64,000 bases of DNA, taken from Terasakiispira papahanaumokuakeensis (GTDB taxonomy: Bacteria > Pseudomonadota > Gammaproteobacteria > Pseudomonadales > Halomonadaceae). The position numbers and the translations under genes are program-made. Shown in pieces: positions 35,814 to 45,321 of the stretch (positions are counted from its first letter, which is position 1; each line of letters starts with the position of its first letter). The notes below the pieces were generated by a model. That model made no database searches. It saw only the letters and a list, made by a program, of their open reading frames with translations, and was not told the origin of the DNA. The stretch is from assembly GCF_001709345.1 (NCBI RefSeq), contig NZ_MDTQ01000001.1, positions 2,331,202-2,395,201 on the forward strand, read 5' to 3'.

Positions 35814-35889
35814 TGGCGTCCCATAGGGGGTTCGAACCCCTGTTACCGCCGTGAAAGGGCGGTGTCCTAGGCCACTAGACGAATGGGAC
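35814..35889 (-). tRNA. tRNA-Glu (TTC)
   Basis: 76 nt including an encoded CCA (plus-strand TGG at 35814-35816). The acceptor stem GTCCCAT/ATGGGAC pairs fully, the anticodon loop is CTTTCAC (anticodon TTC), and the T loop is the standard TTCGAAC. It lies 11 bp from tRNA-Ala and close to gltX, the synthetase that charges it. Confidence 0.97.
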
Positions 35890-35900
35890 GTATCAAGAAT

Positions 35901-35976
35901 TGGTGGAGCCTAGCGGGATCGAACCGCTGACCTCAACACTGCCAGTGTTGCGCTCTCCCAGCTGAGCTAAGGCCCC
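35901..35976 (-). tRNA. tRNA-Ala (GGC)
   Basis: 76 nt with encoded CCA. Acceptor arms GGGGCCT and AGGCTCC pair with one G-T wobble, the anticodon loop is CTGGCAG (anticodon GGC), and the T loop is TTCGATC. It probably forms one transcript with tRNA-Glu and may follow gltX, which ends about 150 bp upstream. Confidence 0.97.
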
Positions 35977-36126
35977 ACACTGTCTCTGAAAGACGGGGCG
36001 TATAATACGTAGATCACGCCCCTTGGTCAAGCTTAAAAAACGAGTTTTAGAATACTTTTTTTAACAACCGTCATCGGATCACTCAAGCACCAAGCCTGAA
36101 TCGAAACTCAGCATTTATTTCAGCAT

Positions 36127-37614
36127 TTATTGTGGCAATGCTTGATAGGCTTTCTCCAGCTTTTTCATTTGCTTCTTGGAGACACCACCTAAGACCTCAA
36201 TGGCATGACGCAAACGTGAGCGCGTCATGTCAGCACCGATAATGTCCATTGAGTCCAAGACTGACGAAGAAGTCGACGCTCCGGTAATGGCAATAAAGAC
36301 AGGCTGTAGGAAGCTCTTCATTTTAAGCTCAAATACATCGGCCAACGTTTTGACTTCTTCTAGAATCCGCTCCTTACGCCAATCCCTAAGGGCTTCTAAG
36401 CGCCACAACAAGAACTGAAGTAAGCGCACCAGCTCATCATGTTCTAATTTCACTTCAGCAAAGTCATCTGCCGTAATATTCGGCATACCGCTAAAGAAGA
36501 AAGAAGCCATGGGTGCGACATCGGAGAACTTTTCAACGCGAGGGCGAATCTGCGGCAGAATGCGCGAAACATAATCCTTATTGAAGGCCCACTCCATCAA
36601 GGCTTTCAGAAATGCTTCATCATCCAAGTCTTCTCGAATATAGAGCCCATTGAGCCAATTCAGTTTTTCCAGATCAAAGACAGGCCCTCCCAGCGAGACA
36701 CGCTGAATATCAAAATGCGCCACCATCTCATCCAGAGAAAACTTCTCGCGCTCATCCGGCATAGACCAACCCATACGGCCCAGGTAATTTAAGACCGCTT
36801 CGGGCAGATAACCCATACGCTTATAAAAAGTGATCGAGGTGGGATTCTTCCGTTTAGATAACTTGGATTTATCCGCATTACGCAGCAAAGGCATATGGCA
36901 GAGCTGGGGCATCTCCCAACCAAAATACTCATAAAGCAACTTATGCTTAGGCGCTGAGTTGATCCACTCCTCGCCTCGCATCACATGGGTAATCCCCATT
37001 AGGTGATCATCGACCACATTCGCCAAATGATAAGTCGGCATGCCATCAGACTTGAGCAAAATCTGGGCATCGACCATGCCCCAATCCAGCTCAATCTTGC
37101 CTCGCAACATATCATCCACTTCACACGCGCCCGCTTCATCAGGCACGATCATCCGCACCACATAAGGCATCCCTTCTTTTTCGCGGCGAGCAATTTCGTC
37201 TTCCGGCAATTTCAAATCAGCCGGCTTAAGCGCCGTAAACTGGCCTGCTGCTTGACGTGCCTGGCGAAGCTCATCGAGCTCTGCCGGCGTCCGATAACAC
37301 TTAAACGCGTGCCCTTTATCCAGCAGCTGCTGAACATAATCGCCATACAGGTGTTGGCGCTCACTCTGGCGGTAAGGCCCATGCGGCCCACCCACATCAG
37401 GCCCCTCGCTCCATTCAAGCCCAAGCCAGCGCAAAGAATCCAAGATCATCTGCTCGGAATCGGCAGTGGAGCGCACCTGATCCGTATCTTCGATACGCAA
37501 AATAAACTCACCACCATGCTGGCGGGCGAAACAATAGTTAAATAAGGCAATATAAGCAGTTCCCACATGCGGGTCGCCAGTGGGGGATGGTGCAATTCGC
37601 GTACGGACAGTCAT
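36127..37614 (-). CDS. gltX: Glutamyl-tRNA synthetase
   Basis: 495 residues, class I. The HIGH motif appears as HVGT in [13 protein letters not shown] (about 9-21) and the KMSKS motif as KLSKR. The C-terminal anticodon-binding domain (about 350-490) is complete. The ATG is preceded by AGGA at 8 bp. The gene is followed on the same strand by tRNA-Ala and tRNA-Glu, linking the enzyme with one of its substrates. A second GltX or a GluQ-type paralog elsewhere cannot be excluded. Confidence 0.97.
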   Translation of the reverse strand: MTVRTRIAPSPTGDPHVGTAYIALFNYCFARQHGGEFILRIEDTDQVRSTADSEQMILDSLRWLGLEWSEGPDVGGPHGPYRQSERQHLYGDYVQQLLDKGHAFKCYRTPAELDELRQARQAAGQFTALKPADLKLPEDEIARREKEGMPYVVRMIVPDEAGACEVDDMLRGKIELDWGMVDAQILLKSDGMPTYHLANVVDDHLMGITHVMRGEEWINSAPKHKLLYEYFGWEMPQLCHMPLLRNADKSKLSKRKNPTSITFYKRMGYLPEAVLNYLGRMGWSMPDEREKFSLDEMVAHFDIQRVSLGGPVFDLEKLNWLNGLYIREDLDDEAFLKALMEWAFNKDYVSRILPQIRPRVEKFSDVAPMASFFFSGMPNITADDFAEVKLEHDELVRLLQFLLWRLEALRDWRKERILEEVKTLADVFELKMKSFLQPVFIAITGASTSSSVLDSMDIIGADMTRSRLRHAIEVLGGVSKKQMKKLEKAYQALPQ

Positions 37615-38057
37615 GGAAGATCCTGTTAGTCAACACAGAAAGAAAACAAAGCCCGCATCAGTAAAAGCGGGTGGGTCGCATCTGATACTCAAACCGTATA
37701 AAGCTCAAGCGGTAATCATAAGTCTATTATATCGAGCCCTTTACCCGATATGCGACCCCGATCAATAGCGTTGATCATTCACATGGCCAATCGATCACAC
37801 GCTTATCTCTAAACAATTCATCTCCGGTACCACATCACAAGGCGCTAAAACTGCGACAAATTGACCCATGTCACCTCCCAGGAATCCCTGTAGACTCAAA
37901 TGCTGTGGCAGTCTGATCAATACAGAAAATCTATTCCTTAAGCTGTGGGTTGCGCGAGGGCGGCTCAGTCACTCGGTCGGTCCGTTTTGATCCCAACAAC
38001 AATCCAGCGTATTGTGCTGCCAGTGATTTTTCTTGCTGTCAGAGTACCTAATTGCTT
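37615..38057. other. Divergent gltX/cydD control region
   Basis: 443 bp without a supported ORF. It holds a perfect inverted repeat, GATCAA-TAGCG-TTGATC (37760-37776), a possible operator. It is not an FNR/Anr site, as the half-sites face the wrong way round. Confidence 0.4.
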
Positions 38058-39812
38058 ATGACTGAATCGACTGTTTCAGACTCCAATACAGAGGCGCCTG
38101 ACGGCACCTCCAAACCTCCCTTCAATGCTCGCCGCTGGCTAAATCAGCTGGCTCGCCAAGAAAAGCGATGGCAGCGGATCACCTTGCAACTGGCCGCACT
38201 CCAAGGTGCCGCCATTATTGCTCAAGCGGCATTACTGGCTCAGCTCTTTCATGGGCTAATTATCGAGCACCAGTCGCTCCGTGATATGACCATGATTTAC
38301 TGGACCCTGCCGATCGTCATCATTATTCGCGTCCTGCTCAACTGGGCACGCGAGATGGCCGGAACGCGGAGTTCCATCAATATCCGCCAAAGCCTACGCA
38401 CTCAGCTGCTAGAAAGGCTAGCCCTATTAGGGCCTGTCTGGCGCCAACAACATCAAGGGGGCGCACTGGTCTCTCAGTTGCTGGAACAAGTTGAAGCACT
38501 GGATGGCTATATCGCACGCTATCGACCCCAGCAATGGCTGGCGGCCATTATTCCGTGCATGATTCTACTGGCCGTCTTTCCTGTGAGCTGGGCCGCCGGG
38601 CTGATATTACTCGGCACAGCGCCCTTGATCCCACTGTTTATGGCACTGGTGGGCCTCAAGGCTAAACAACGACAGGAAGAGCAGCATCGTAACTTGGCCC
38701 GAATGAGCGGTCATTTTCTTGATCAGTTACGCGGCTTACCCACGCTCCAACTCTTTAATGCCCATTACCAGCAAGCCGGCATCATTCAAGCCGTCGCGGA
38801 ACACTTCAGACAAGGTACGATGCGCGTGCTGCGCTTGGCATTTTTATCCTCAACCGTACTAGAGTTTTTCACTGCCGTATCGATCGCACTCAGTGCGGTT
38901 TATCTGGGGTTTAGTTTTTTAGGACATCTCAACTTCGGCCTATATGGCGACCACCCCACGCTTGTGGTCGGCTTTTTTATTCTTCTCCTGGCACCAGAGT
39001 TTTACTTACCGCTCAGAGAGCTAGGTATTCACTACCATGCCAAAGCTGAAGCCGAAGGTGCCGCTGAGTTGCTTCACCCATGGTTGGATACAGCCTCCCC
39101 CAGCGTCGCAGGAGGTCGTCAAATACTTGAGTCAGCCCCTTACCATGTACAATTTCAACGCATTCATTATCGCCACCATCCAGAGGTTCCTCTCATTGAG
39201 GGCGTGACACTGGATTTACCGGCTCAACAAGTCATCGCCATTACGGGCACCAGTGGCAGCGGAAAGACCACCTTGCTGCGACTATTATCTGGACAACTTG
39301 CACCTTCTAGCGGATACGTGAGTATTAATAATGTCCGCCTCACCGAACTTGCCCAGCCTCAATGGCGTGAGCAGTTAGGCTGGATGAGCCAGCACCCTCA
39401 TTTATTGGCAGCCACACTGCGCGAGAACCTGCTCTTATCCGCCCCAGAGAGCACCGATGACGCCCTTCAACAGGCGCTTGACGACGCCGGATTAAGGGGC
39501 TGGTTTGCCGAACTGCCAGAGGGGCTGGACACACAATTAGGAGATAGCGGACGCCCGGTTTCTGGCGGTCAACTCAGACGAATCGCCTTAGCGAGACTAC
39601 TACTGCGTAATGCCCCTATTTGGCTGCTGGATGAACCCACTGCGAGTCTTGATGATGAAACCGAGCAGCGGATTATTCATTGCTTAGCGCGAGCCATTCG
39701 CGGCCGCACCGTATTGCTACTGACCCACCGCGAAGCTCCTTTAACGCTCGCCAGCCAAATCTACACGCTACAAGACGGGCAACTGCAATCATGTCAGAAG
39801 GATAAGGAATGA
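38058..39812 (+). CDS. cydD: Thiol reductant ABC exporter subunit CydD
   Basis: With CydC exports cysteine and glutathione to the periplasm, needed for cytochrome bd and c maturation. About 584 residues. Six membrane helices (about 35-330), then the ATPase with Walker A GTSGSGKTT, signature SGGQLRR and Walker B IWLLDEPTASLD. ATG 38058 is preferred over the TTG two codons earlier. It overlaps cydC by 4 bp. Confidence 0.9.
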   Translation: MTESTVSDSNTEAPDGTSKPPFNARRWLNQLARQEKRWQRITLQLAALQGAAIIAQAALLAQLFHGLIIEHQSLRDMTMIYWTLPIVIIIRVLLNWAREMAGTRSSINIRQSLRTQLLERLALLGPVWRQQHQGGALVSQLLEQVEALDGYIARYRPQQWLAAIIPCMILLAVFPVSWAAGLILLGTAPLIPLFMALVGLKAKQRQEEQHRNLARMSGHFLDQLRGLPTLQLFNAHYQQAGIIQAVAEHFRQGTMRVLRLAFLSSTVLEFFTAVSIALSAVYLGFSFLGHLNFGLYGDHPTLVVGFFILLLAPEFYLPLRELGIHYHAKAEAEGAAELLHPWLDTASPSVAGGRQILESAPYHVQFQRIHYRHHPEVPLIEGVTLDLPAQQVIAITGTSGSGKTTLLRLLSGQLAPSSGYVSINNVRLTELAQPQWREQLGWMSQHPHLLAATLRENLLLSAPESTDDALQQALDDAGLRGWFAELPEGLDTQLGDSGRPVSGGQLRRIALARLLLRNAPIWLLDEPTASLDDETEQRIIHCLARAIRGRTVLLLTHREAPLTLASQIYTLQDGQLQSCQKDKE

Positions 39813-41491
39813 TCGCTCTCTATCGTGTATTTACACCTTACCTGAAGCTGATGAAACCGCACTTAGGTTGGTTACTGGTCGGCGCCTTACTCACCCTCAC
39901 AACACTTATTGCGGGTCTGGGGCTGCTAGCGCTTTCCGGCGGTTTTTTGACGGCCACTGCCATTGCCGGGCTATCAGCAGCCACAGCACAAAATTTCAAT
40001 TTTTTTCAGCCTGCTGCCGGTGTCCGCTTTTTTGCCATGCTGAGAACGGGTAGCCGCTGGGGCGAAAGGGTAACCACACATGAGGCGACTTTTCGCATTC
40101 TTGCAGCCTTGCGCGTGTGGTTATTTGAACACTTGGCACCGCTGTCTCCTCAACAGTTGCAACGCCACCATAGTGGCGAGCTTTTAAACCGTCTGACGCG
40201 CGATATTGATGCTTTAGACAACCTTTATCTTCGGCTGCTATTACCTGTCGGTGCGGCCATACTACTGCTCGGCTTCATGGCGATCTGGTTAGGTAGATAC
40301 CAAATCAGCCTGCTTTACCCGATCGTCGGACTCGCCATCATTGGCCTTGCGATTTTACCGCGTGCCGCCTGGTTAACTGGACGCCGTATCGCGCCTCAAC
40401 TGCAACAGCAACGTCAGCACTTAAGAGTGACCTTGTTAGAACTGGTGGATGGTTTAGAAGAGCTGAGCCTGACGCCCAAACAATGGCAGCGCTATTGGCA
40501 ACAAGCAGTGGATCAAAGTGAGCAATGGTTGACCCTTCAATGGCAGCTGGAATGGCGTGCAGGTTTACTACGAGCGTTGATGGGCATGAGTAGCGGGCTC
40601 GCCATGTGGGTTGCGATTGGATTGATGGCCGATGGACCACTAGAAGGGCCTTGGGTTGCCGCTATTGCGCTATTACTGCTGGGGACTGGCGAAATGTTGC
40701 AAGGCCTCCCCATGGCTTGGCAACAACTACCAGGCACGGCGGCGGCTGCACAAGGCCTGACTCAGCTTGCGGCTCAAGCACCTCTGATTCAGTTCCCGTC
40801 GCCCGAGCAGGCTCAGCAACCCAAAGATGCAAGCCTCAAACTACACCAGCTCACCTTTACCCATAGCAGCGGTGTTTCATTGCTTTCGGGCATTAATCTT
40901 GACTTACCCGCGGGGAGCCATTGCTTGATCCAAGGACCCAGTGGAGGCGGCAAGTCCACATTATGCGATTTACTCACGCGAAGACTGGACTATGCTCAAG
41001 GTGATATTACGGTGGGCGGTGTCTCACTATCGGCGCTGGATGAGCACACATTACGACAGACTATCGCCTACACGCCCCAATCGCCTTATCTCTTCACCCA
41101 TACGCTAGCGGAGAACTTAAGGTTAGCCTCACCTAATAGCAGTGATGAGCAACTTTGGCAGATACTGGAAACGGTGGGATTATCCGACGCAGTGCGACAA
41201 TGGCCCGATGGCCTCAATACCTGGATTGATGAAGCGGGCAGCAGCTTATCGGGCGGCCAAAGGCATCGTTTGGGCATCGCACGCGCTTTATTGGTTGAAG
41301 CCCCTATCACGATTTTGGATGAGCCCAGTGAAGGGTTGGACATTGAAGGAGAGCGGGCACTCATTCAAACGTTAACGGCGCAATTAAAAGGACGCACCTT
41401 AATTTGGGTCAGCCATCGAGAGACTGGGTTGAGCTATTTTTCACACCGTGCGCTTTTGAAGGATGGGCAATTAGCGCTCTTCAGCTCATAG
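39809..41491 (+). CDS. cydC: Thiol reductant ABC exporter subunit CydC
   Basis: 560 residues. Membrane domain about 15-310, with the CydC-like GVRFFAMLRTGSRWGERV and HEATFRILAALRVW. The ATPase has Walker A GPSGGGKST, signature LSGGQRHRL and Walker B ITILDEPSEGLD. The start lies within the cydD stop region (ATGA-type overlap), so the heterodimer is translated in step. No cydAB genes are adjacent. Confidence 0.9.
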   Translation: MIALYRVFTPYLKLMKPHLGWLLVGALLTLTTLIAGLGLLALSGGFLTATAIAGLSAATAQNFNFFQPAAGVRFFAMLRTGSRWGERVTTHEATFRILAALRVWLFEHLAPLSPQQLQRHHSGELLNRLTRDIDALDNLYLRLLLPVGAAILLLGFMAIWLGRYQISLLYPIVGLAIIGLAILPRAAWLTGRRIAPQLQQQRQHLRVTLLELVDGLEELSLTPKQWQRYWQQAVDQSEQWLTLQWQLEWRAGLLRALMGMSSGLAMWVAIGLMADGPLEGPWVAAIALLLLGTGEMLQGLPMAWQQLPGTAAAAQGLTQLAAQAPLIQFPSPEQAQQPKDASLKLHQLTFTHSSGVSLLSGINLDLPAGSHCLIQGPSGGGKSTLCDLLTRRLDYAQGDITVGGVSLSALDEHTLRQTIAYTPQSPYLFTHTLAENLRLASPNSSDEQLWQILETVGLSDAVRQWPDGLNTWIDEAGSSLSGGQRHRLGIARALLVEAPITILDEPSEGLDIEGERALIQTLTAQLKGRTLIWVSHRETGLSYFSHRALLKDGQLALFSS

Positions 41492-41577
41492 ACGGATCGG
41501 CACCATAGCGCAAGCCAACGCATAGGCTAGGCTCGCTCCTGACAGCTTCGATCATGTCCATGTTAGACGGGCATCAA

Positions 41578-42300
41578 TCAATTGAGATAAAGCCCATCTT
41601 CACTTAATGCCACGTTAGGATAAGCCTGAATACGCTCAATGATCATGGGGATATGCTCGTCAAAGCAGTGATATAGCCATAAACGAGGCAGGCTCAAACG
41701 TTCTGCTAGCGCGAGGGATTGCTCAAGATCACCATGGCTCTCACTGGGCGTTAGCATCGCACACTCTAAAAAGGCATGATCTACGCCCGGCATTAGAGCT
41801 TCACTCGCTGGCGTAGGTCGACCATCGCCACTATAAAACAGACGTTGTCCGTCTAATTCAATCCGAATCGCTCGGTTAGGCATGGCGTGAATCGTCGGCG
41901 CCGTCGAAACCTGCCAATGTCGCCAAATGAAATGGTCTTGCGTATCCAACCATTGAATATCGAAACAACAACGCTCATCTGGCCAACAGGCCAAAGCCAC
42001 CAATGAGTTCAACAGGGGCCGCTGAGCCGACTGACACACAATCGTTAACGGCTTATCCCGCCCAAAACTATGCCATTGATTCAATAAAGCGGGCAGCCCC
42101 GCACAATGATCAGGGTGAATATGAGTGAAATAAATCACATCGAGTTCATTAATGCCTAAACCGCGTCGCCAAAGCGCGCGTGGAATGGTCGGCCCACAGT
42201 CAATCAACCACTGCTCCCCGCGCTGACTTTCCACACGTATTGACGACGTATTACGCGCTAATGAAAAGGCACTGCCTGAGCCGATGACTTCAATGTTCAT
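41578..42300 (-). CDS. Metallo-beta-lactamase-fold hydrolase (RNase Z-like)
   Basis: 240 residues. The metal motif THIHPDHCAGL (HxHxDH; about 59-69) and later His/Asp (AFLECAM, LYHCFDEH) fit the ElaC/RNase Z-type branch. The YSGDG stretch is the bridging Asp region. The exosite arm of true tRNase Z is not visible, so the substrate is unknown. It overlaps the YafJ-like gene by 4 bp and is translated after it. Confidence 0.85.
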   Translation of the reverse strand: MNIEVIGSGSAFSLARNTSSIRVESQRGEQWLIDCGPTIPRALWRRGLGINELDVIYFTHIHPDHCAGLPALLNQWHSFGRDKPLTIVCQSAQRPLLNSLVALACWPDERCCFDIQWLDTQDHFIWRHWQVSTAPTIHAMPNRAIRIELDGQRLFYSGDGRPTPASEALMPGVDHAFLECAMLTPSESHGDLEQSLALAERLSLPRLWLYHCFDEHIPMIIERIQAYPNVALSEDGLYLN

Positions 42301-43100
42301 ATCACACCCAGGCCAGCAGAACGGCGTCGTCCCATCACTTCACCCTCTTGAAAAATCACTAATTCCCCAGCTTCAAAAGGCGTCCAAGCCTCATTAGTCG
42401 TCAAAGGTTGCGTCGCGACCACCGTCACCACATCATGCTCAGTCGTGCAGCCGCTGAAGTCGATCGTCATCTCCATGTCCATGAGTCGGGCTTCACCAAA
42501 AGGGGCTCGACGCGTGATATGGACCAACTTAGTGCTACAAAATCCGTACAGATACTGGGCATCTGACAGTAGCATGTTGAATACACCCATCTGGCGCAAT
42601 TGCTCACAACACTGATGAATCAAGTCCCAAAGCTGACGTGGCTCCTTGGGTGGTTCAGGGAATGCCTGGCGAATTTGATCCAAAAGCCAGCAGAAGGCAT
42701 GCTCACTATCGGTCGTCCCGGTGGGATGATAAAGACCCAGAGGCAGAGTGGTCGCAAAAGACTGATCCAGCTGTCCATTATGCGCATAACTCCAATGCCG
42801 TCCCCATAGTTCACGGGAAAAAGGGTGGGTATTGCCCAGATTGACAGCGCCGACATTGGCTTGGCGAATATGACTGATCACAATACGGCTCTTGATGGGA
42901 TAGTCACAAATCAAGCGTGCAATGGGCGATTCGATCGACGGATGAGGATCGCGAAACTCGCGATAACCATCATCCTCGTAAAAGGCAATGCCCCAACCAT
43001 CACGATGAGGACCCGTCGCGCCCCCTCGACGCAAAAAGCCCGCCACACTAAAACATAAATCGGTAGGCACATTGGCACTCATTCCCAATAATTCACACAC
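42297..43100 (-). CDS. yafJ: YafJ-type class II glutamine amidotransferase
   Basis: 267 residues. I place the start at GTG 43100: it is preceded at 6 bp by AGGAGG, and initiation there gives Met-Cys-Glu-Leu, exposing the N-terminal nucleophile Cys after Met removal as in all class II amidotransferases. The frame from 43130 would bury this Cys at position 12. Conserved GATGPHRDGWGIAFYED, HIRQANVGAVNLGNTHPF and WSYAHNGQL carry the glutaminase pocket. The acceptor substrate of YafJ is not known. Confidence 0.9.
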   Translation of the reverse strand: MCELLGMSANVPTDLCFSVAGFLRRGGATGPHRDGWGIAFYEDDGYREFRDPHPSIESPIARLICDYPIKSRIVISHIRQANVGAVNLGNTHPFSRELWGRHWSYAHNGQLDQSFATTLPLGLYHPTGTTDSEHAFCWLLDQIRQAFPEPPKEPRQLWDLIHQCCEQLRQMGVFNMLLSDAQYLYGFCSTKLVHITRRAPFGEARLMDMEMTIDFSGCTTEHDVVTVVATQPLTTNEAWTPFEAGELVIFQEGEVMGRRRSAGLGVI

Positions 43101-43128
43101 CTTAGCCTCCTTATCCAGCATAAAACGC

Positions 43129-43154
43129 AACAGGCCGACATATGTCGGCCTGTT
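43129..43154 (-). terminator. Palindromic stem-loop after the VWA gene
   Basis: AACAGGCCGACA and TGTCGGCCTGTT form a perfect 12-bp palindrome. On the minus strand it lies 23 bp past the VWA-gene stop, followed by a TTGCGTTTTA stretch. It may terminate that gene or pause before yafJ. Confidence 0.65.
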
Positions 43155-43176
43155 CAGTTCCTGGGTCGATTAAGCC

Positions 43177-45141
43177 TCAGGTTTTCTTATCGTCGTCCAG
43201 ATCGAGTTCCATGTCCATATCGAAATCGTCATCATCCAGATCCAAAGGTTCATCTTCATCATAACCTGGGCTTGCTTCCATGGCTTTTTGCTGACGACGC
43301 TTTTTAAAGCGTCGGTACAACATAAACAACACCACCAGCAACAAGATATTCACGATACCAGCGGCAATATACACCCAGAGAAGGCGAGGATCATCCCAAT
43401 CCTTAATCGGTCCAAAGAGGTTGCTCTCTTCCTTCGGCGCTTCAGCTTCAGCTTCAGCCTCGGCCTCAGGTTGACTCTCCTCAACCGGCTCAGCAACAGC
43501 AGGTTCTTCAGGTAGAGCGGTGACTTCCGGCTCAGGCACAAAAGCAGGCGCGTCTTCTTCAACGGGCACCGGAGGTTGCGCTTCCTCCCCCGGGCGCAAG
43601 TAAACAGGCAAAGTCAACGCCGGTAAGGTGAGATCCAAAGGTGCATCCATCAAAACACCTCGCACCCGAACGTTGATGGCCTGTGGCGCACGACGATCAT
43701 GCTCGCTCAAGTCTAACACCCACTCCCGATCACCTCGGTACTCAGGTGTCAGCCCTTTATCCTGTCCAACCTGAACCTGAAACTGCAGGTTTGCTGGATC
43801 CAGCTTCGGATGTTGCGCACGTAAAATCAGCTTAGCTTCGGGCCCTTCGGCTGAGAGCTGTAAGTGTGCTGAAACAACATCCTGCACGCTCACCGGACGA
43901 CTGATACTGCGTTGGAACGTTTTGCCATCAACATTCACCACGATCGACTGATCACCCAGTTGCTTAGGCCCATCAAAACGCGTGGTAAAGTGCCCCGGGT
44001 TCTGACCCTCCAGTGTCATCGCCGATTGCTGCAACACCTGATCATTCTCATCAGTCATGGTGGCCTTTACATCTAACAACGAGAGAAAATCATCTCGCTT
44101 GATCAGACTACCATCTTCAGTGAACCACGCATCTAAGGGCACAGGATAGCCGCGATAAAGCGTGGCGGGCACATCGGCAAGATTCAGTTTTAAATCAGAA
44201 ATCACCGTCACGCGATTATCTGGATGCACTTCTGTTTCAATCTGCCACTCACCAGAGGCGGGCTCTTTCGCAGTAATCAGATCGTATGTACGAGTGCTAT
44301 GCCAGTTCACGTTACCAGGTCGGCTTTCCTCACTATAGCGTCGACCATTAGGATCTTTCAGGAAAGTTTGCTGGCTGTCGGGCTTATGAAAGACTAGCGC
44401 CGTAAACTCATTAATGCTGTCATCAATCAGGAAACGATTATCTTGAAGCGGAACTTCTTCAACCGGCACAGAGCGCTGTAACGCTTGCATGAAGAGACTC
44501 ATCAAGTCATCTGCATTATGTGCAACAGCAAAGAGCCCCCCCGTACGCTGAGCCAACGTATTTAAAAGATCCTTATCGGCATTATCCGATAGTGCGATGG
44601 TGTGAATCGTATAACCCGCTTCTTTAAGCTTGGGCAGCATTTTACGCAGGATCTGATCTCGCGAGGCCTGATTTTCACGCCGTTTAATGGCACTATTCCG
44701 AGACTCAGAAGTATCCACCATGCCATCAGACAACAGAATAATGTGTCGATCAAAACCTGGCTCAGGCTTATCAATATCGTAGCTCGCCCGCTCCAAAGCA
44801 TTTTCGATATCGGTATATAAAGCGACTGAGTTGATTTTGGACGCCTGTGCACGCGCATGTTCACGCCAAGCATCATCAACCGCTTGATGCGGCACCAGCA
44901 TGTTGACATAAGCGCCAAAAGTCCAAACCCCAGCTTTGCTACCCGTGGGCAACAAATCAACCAGCAATTTCAATGCTGGACGACGCAGGTTATTGGGATC
45001 GTTCTTCTTCATACTGCCCGAGATATCAATCACGGCTCGCACATCTGGGCGCGAGGCTTCCGCTGCAGTCGCCTGAGAGACCACCGTGAAGCTCAGTAGC
45101 ATCAGTGCCAACCCGCATATACGGGTTATCCATTCACGCAT
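43177..45141 (-). CDS. von Willebrand A domain membrane protein (TIGR03503-like)
   Basis: 654 residues. A signal peptide (cleavage about 27, VSQATAAEA) precedes a VWA domain (about 32-235) whose metal site DISGS (D39, S41, S43) is intact. An about 330-residue beta-rich region follows, then a Pro/Glu-rich spacer, one membrane helix (about 600-622) and a highly acidic tail (EDEPLDLDDDDFDMDMEL). The bulk is therefore periplasmic with a cytoplasmic acidic end. The layout matches the TIGR03503 family of uncertain function. No adjacent MoxR-type ATPase or chelatase gene is present to suggest a role. Confidence 0.8.
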   Translation of the reverse strand: MREWITRICGLALMLLSFTVVSQATAAEASRPDVRAVIDISGSMKKNDPNNLRRPALKLLVDLLPTGSKAGVWTFGAYVNMLVPHQAVDDAWREHARAQASKINSVALYTDIENALERASYDIDKPEPGFDRHIILLSDGMVDTSESRNSAIKRRENQASRDQILRKMLPKLKEAGYTIHTIALSDNADKDLLNTLAQRTGGLFAVAHNADDLMSLFMQALQRSVPVEEVPLQDNRFLIDDSINEFTALVFHKPDSQQTFLKDPNGRRYSEESRPGNVNWHSTRTYDLITAKEPASGEWQIETEVHPDNRVTVISDLKLNLADVPATLYRGYPVPLDAWFTEDGSLIKRDDFLSLLDVKATMTDENDQVLQQSAMTLEGQNPGHFTTRFDGPKQLGDQSIVVNVDGKTFQRSISRPVSVQDVVSAHLQLSAEGPEAKLILRAQHPKLDPANLQFQVQVGQDKGLTPEYRGDREWVLDLSEHDRRAPQAINVRVRGVLMDAPLDLTLPALTLPVYLRPGEEAQPPVPVEEDAPAFVPEPEVTALPEEPAVAEPVEESQPEAEAEAEAEAPKEESNLFGPIKDWDDPRLLWVYIAAGIVNILLLVVLFMLYRRFKKRRQQKAMEASPGYDEDEPLDLDDDDFDMDMELDLDDDKKT

Positions 45142-45276
45142 CCCACCCTCCGCTTGGGCTTTGGCCCTTATTCTTCATTATTTTGATCCCCCCAAGATGA
45201 GCTGACTATCGCACACCCTGGCTCAAAATCAGTCACTAACCCTGCAAGATCGACTCAAACAAGACCCACTCATAAA

Positions 45277-45321
45277 GCAAGACCGACTAACGTAAGACCG
45301 ACTAAAGCAAGACCGATTAAA
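45277..45321. repeat. 15-bp tandem repeat, three units, over a gene 3' end
   Basis: GCAAGACCGACTAAC, GTAAGACCGACTAAA and GCAAGACCGATTAAA at 45277, 45292 and 45307. The last unit contains the stop codon (45317-45319) of the leftward membrane-protein gene, the same arrangement as the tatD repeat. Confidence 0.7.

Noticed and set aside
37760-37776. FNR/Anr site upstream of cydD
   Set aside because: The half-sites read ATCAA then TTGAT, the reverse of the TTGAT-N4-ATCAA consensus, with a 5-bp spacer.
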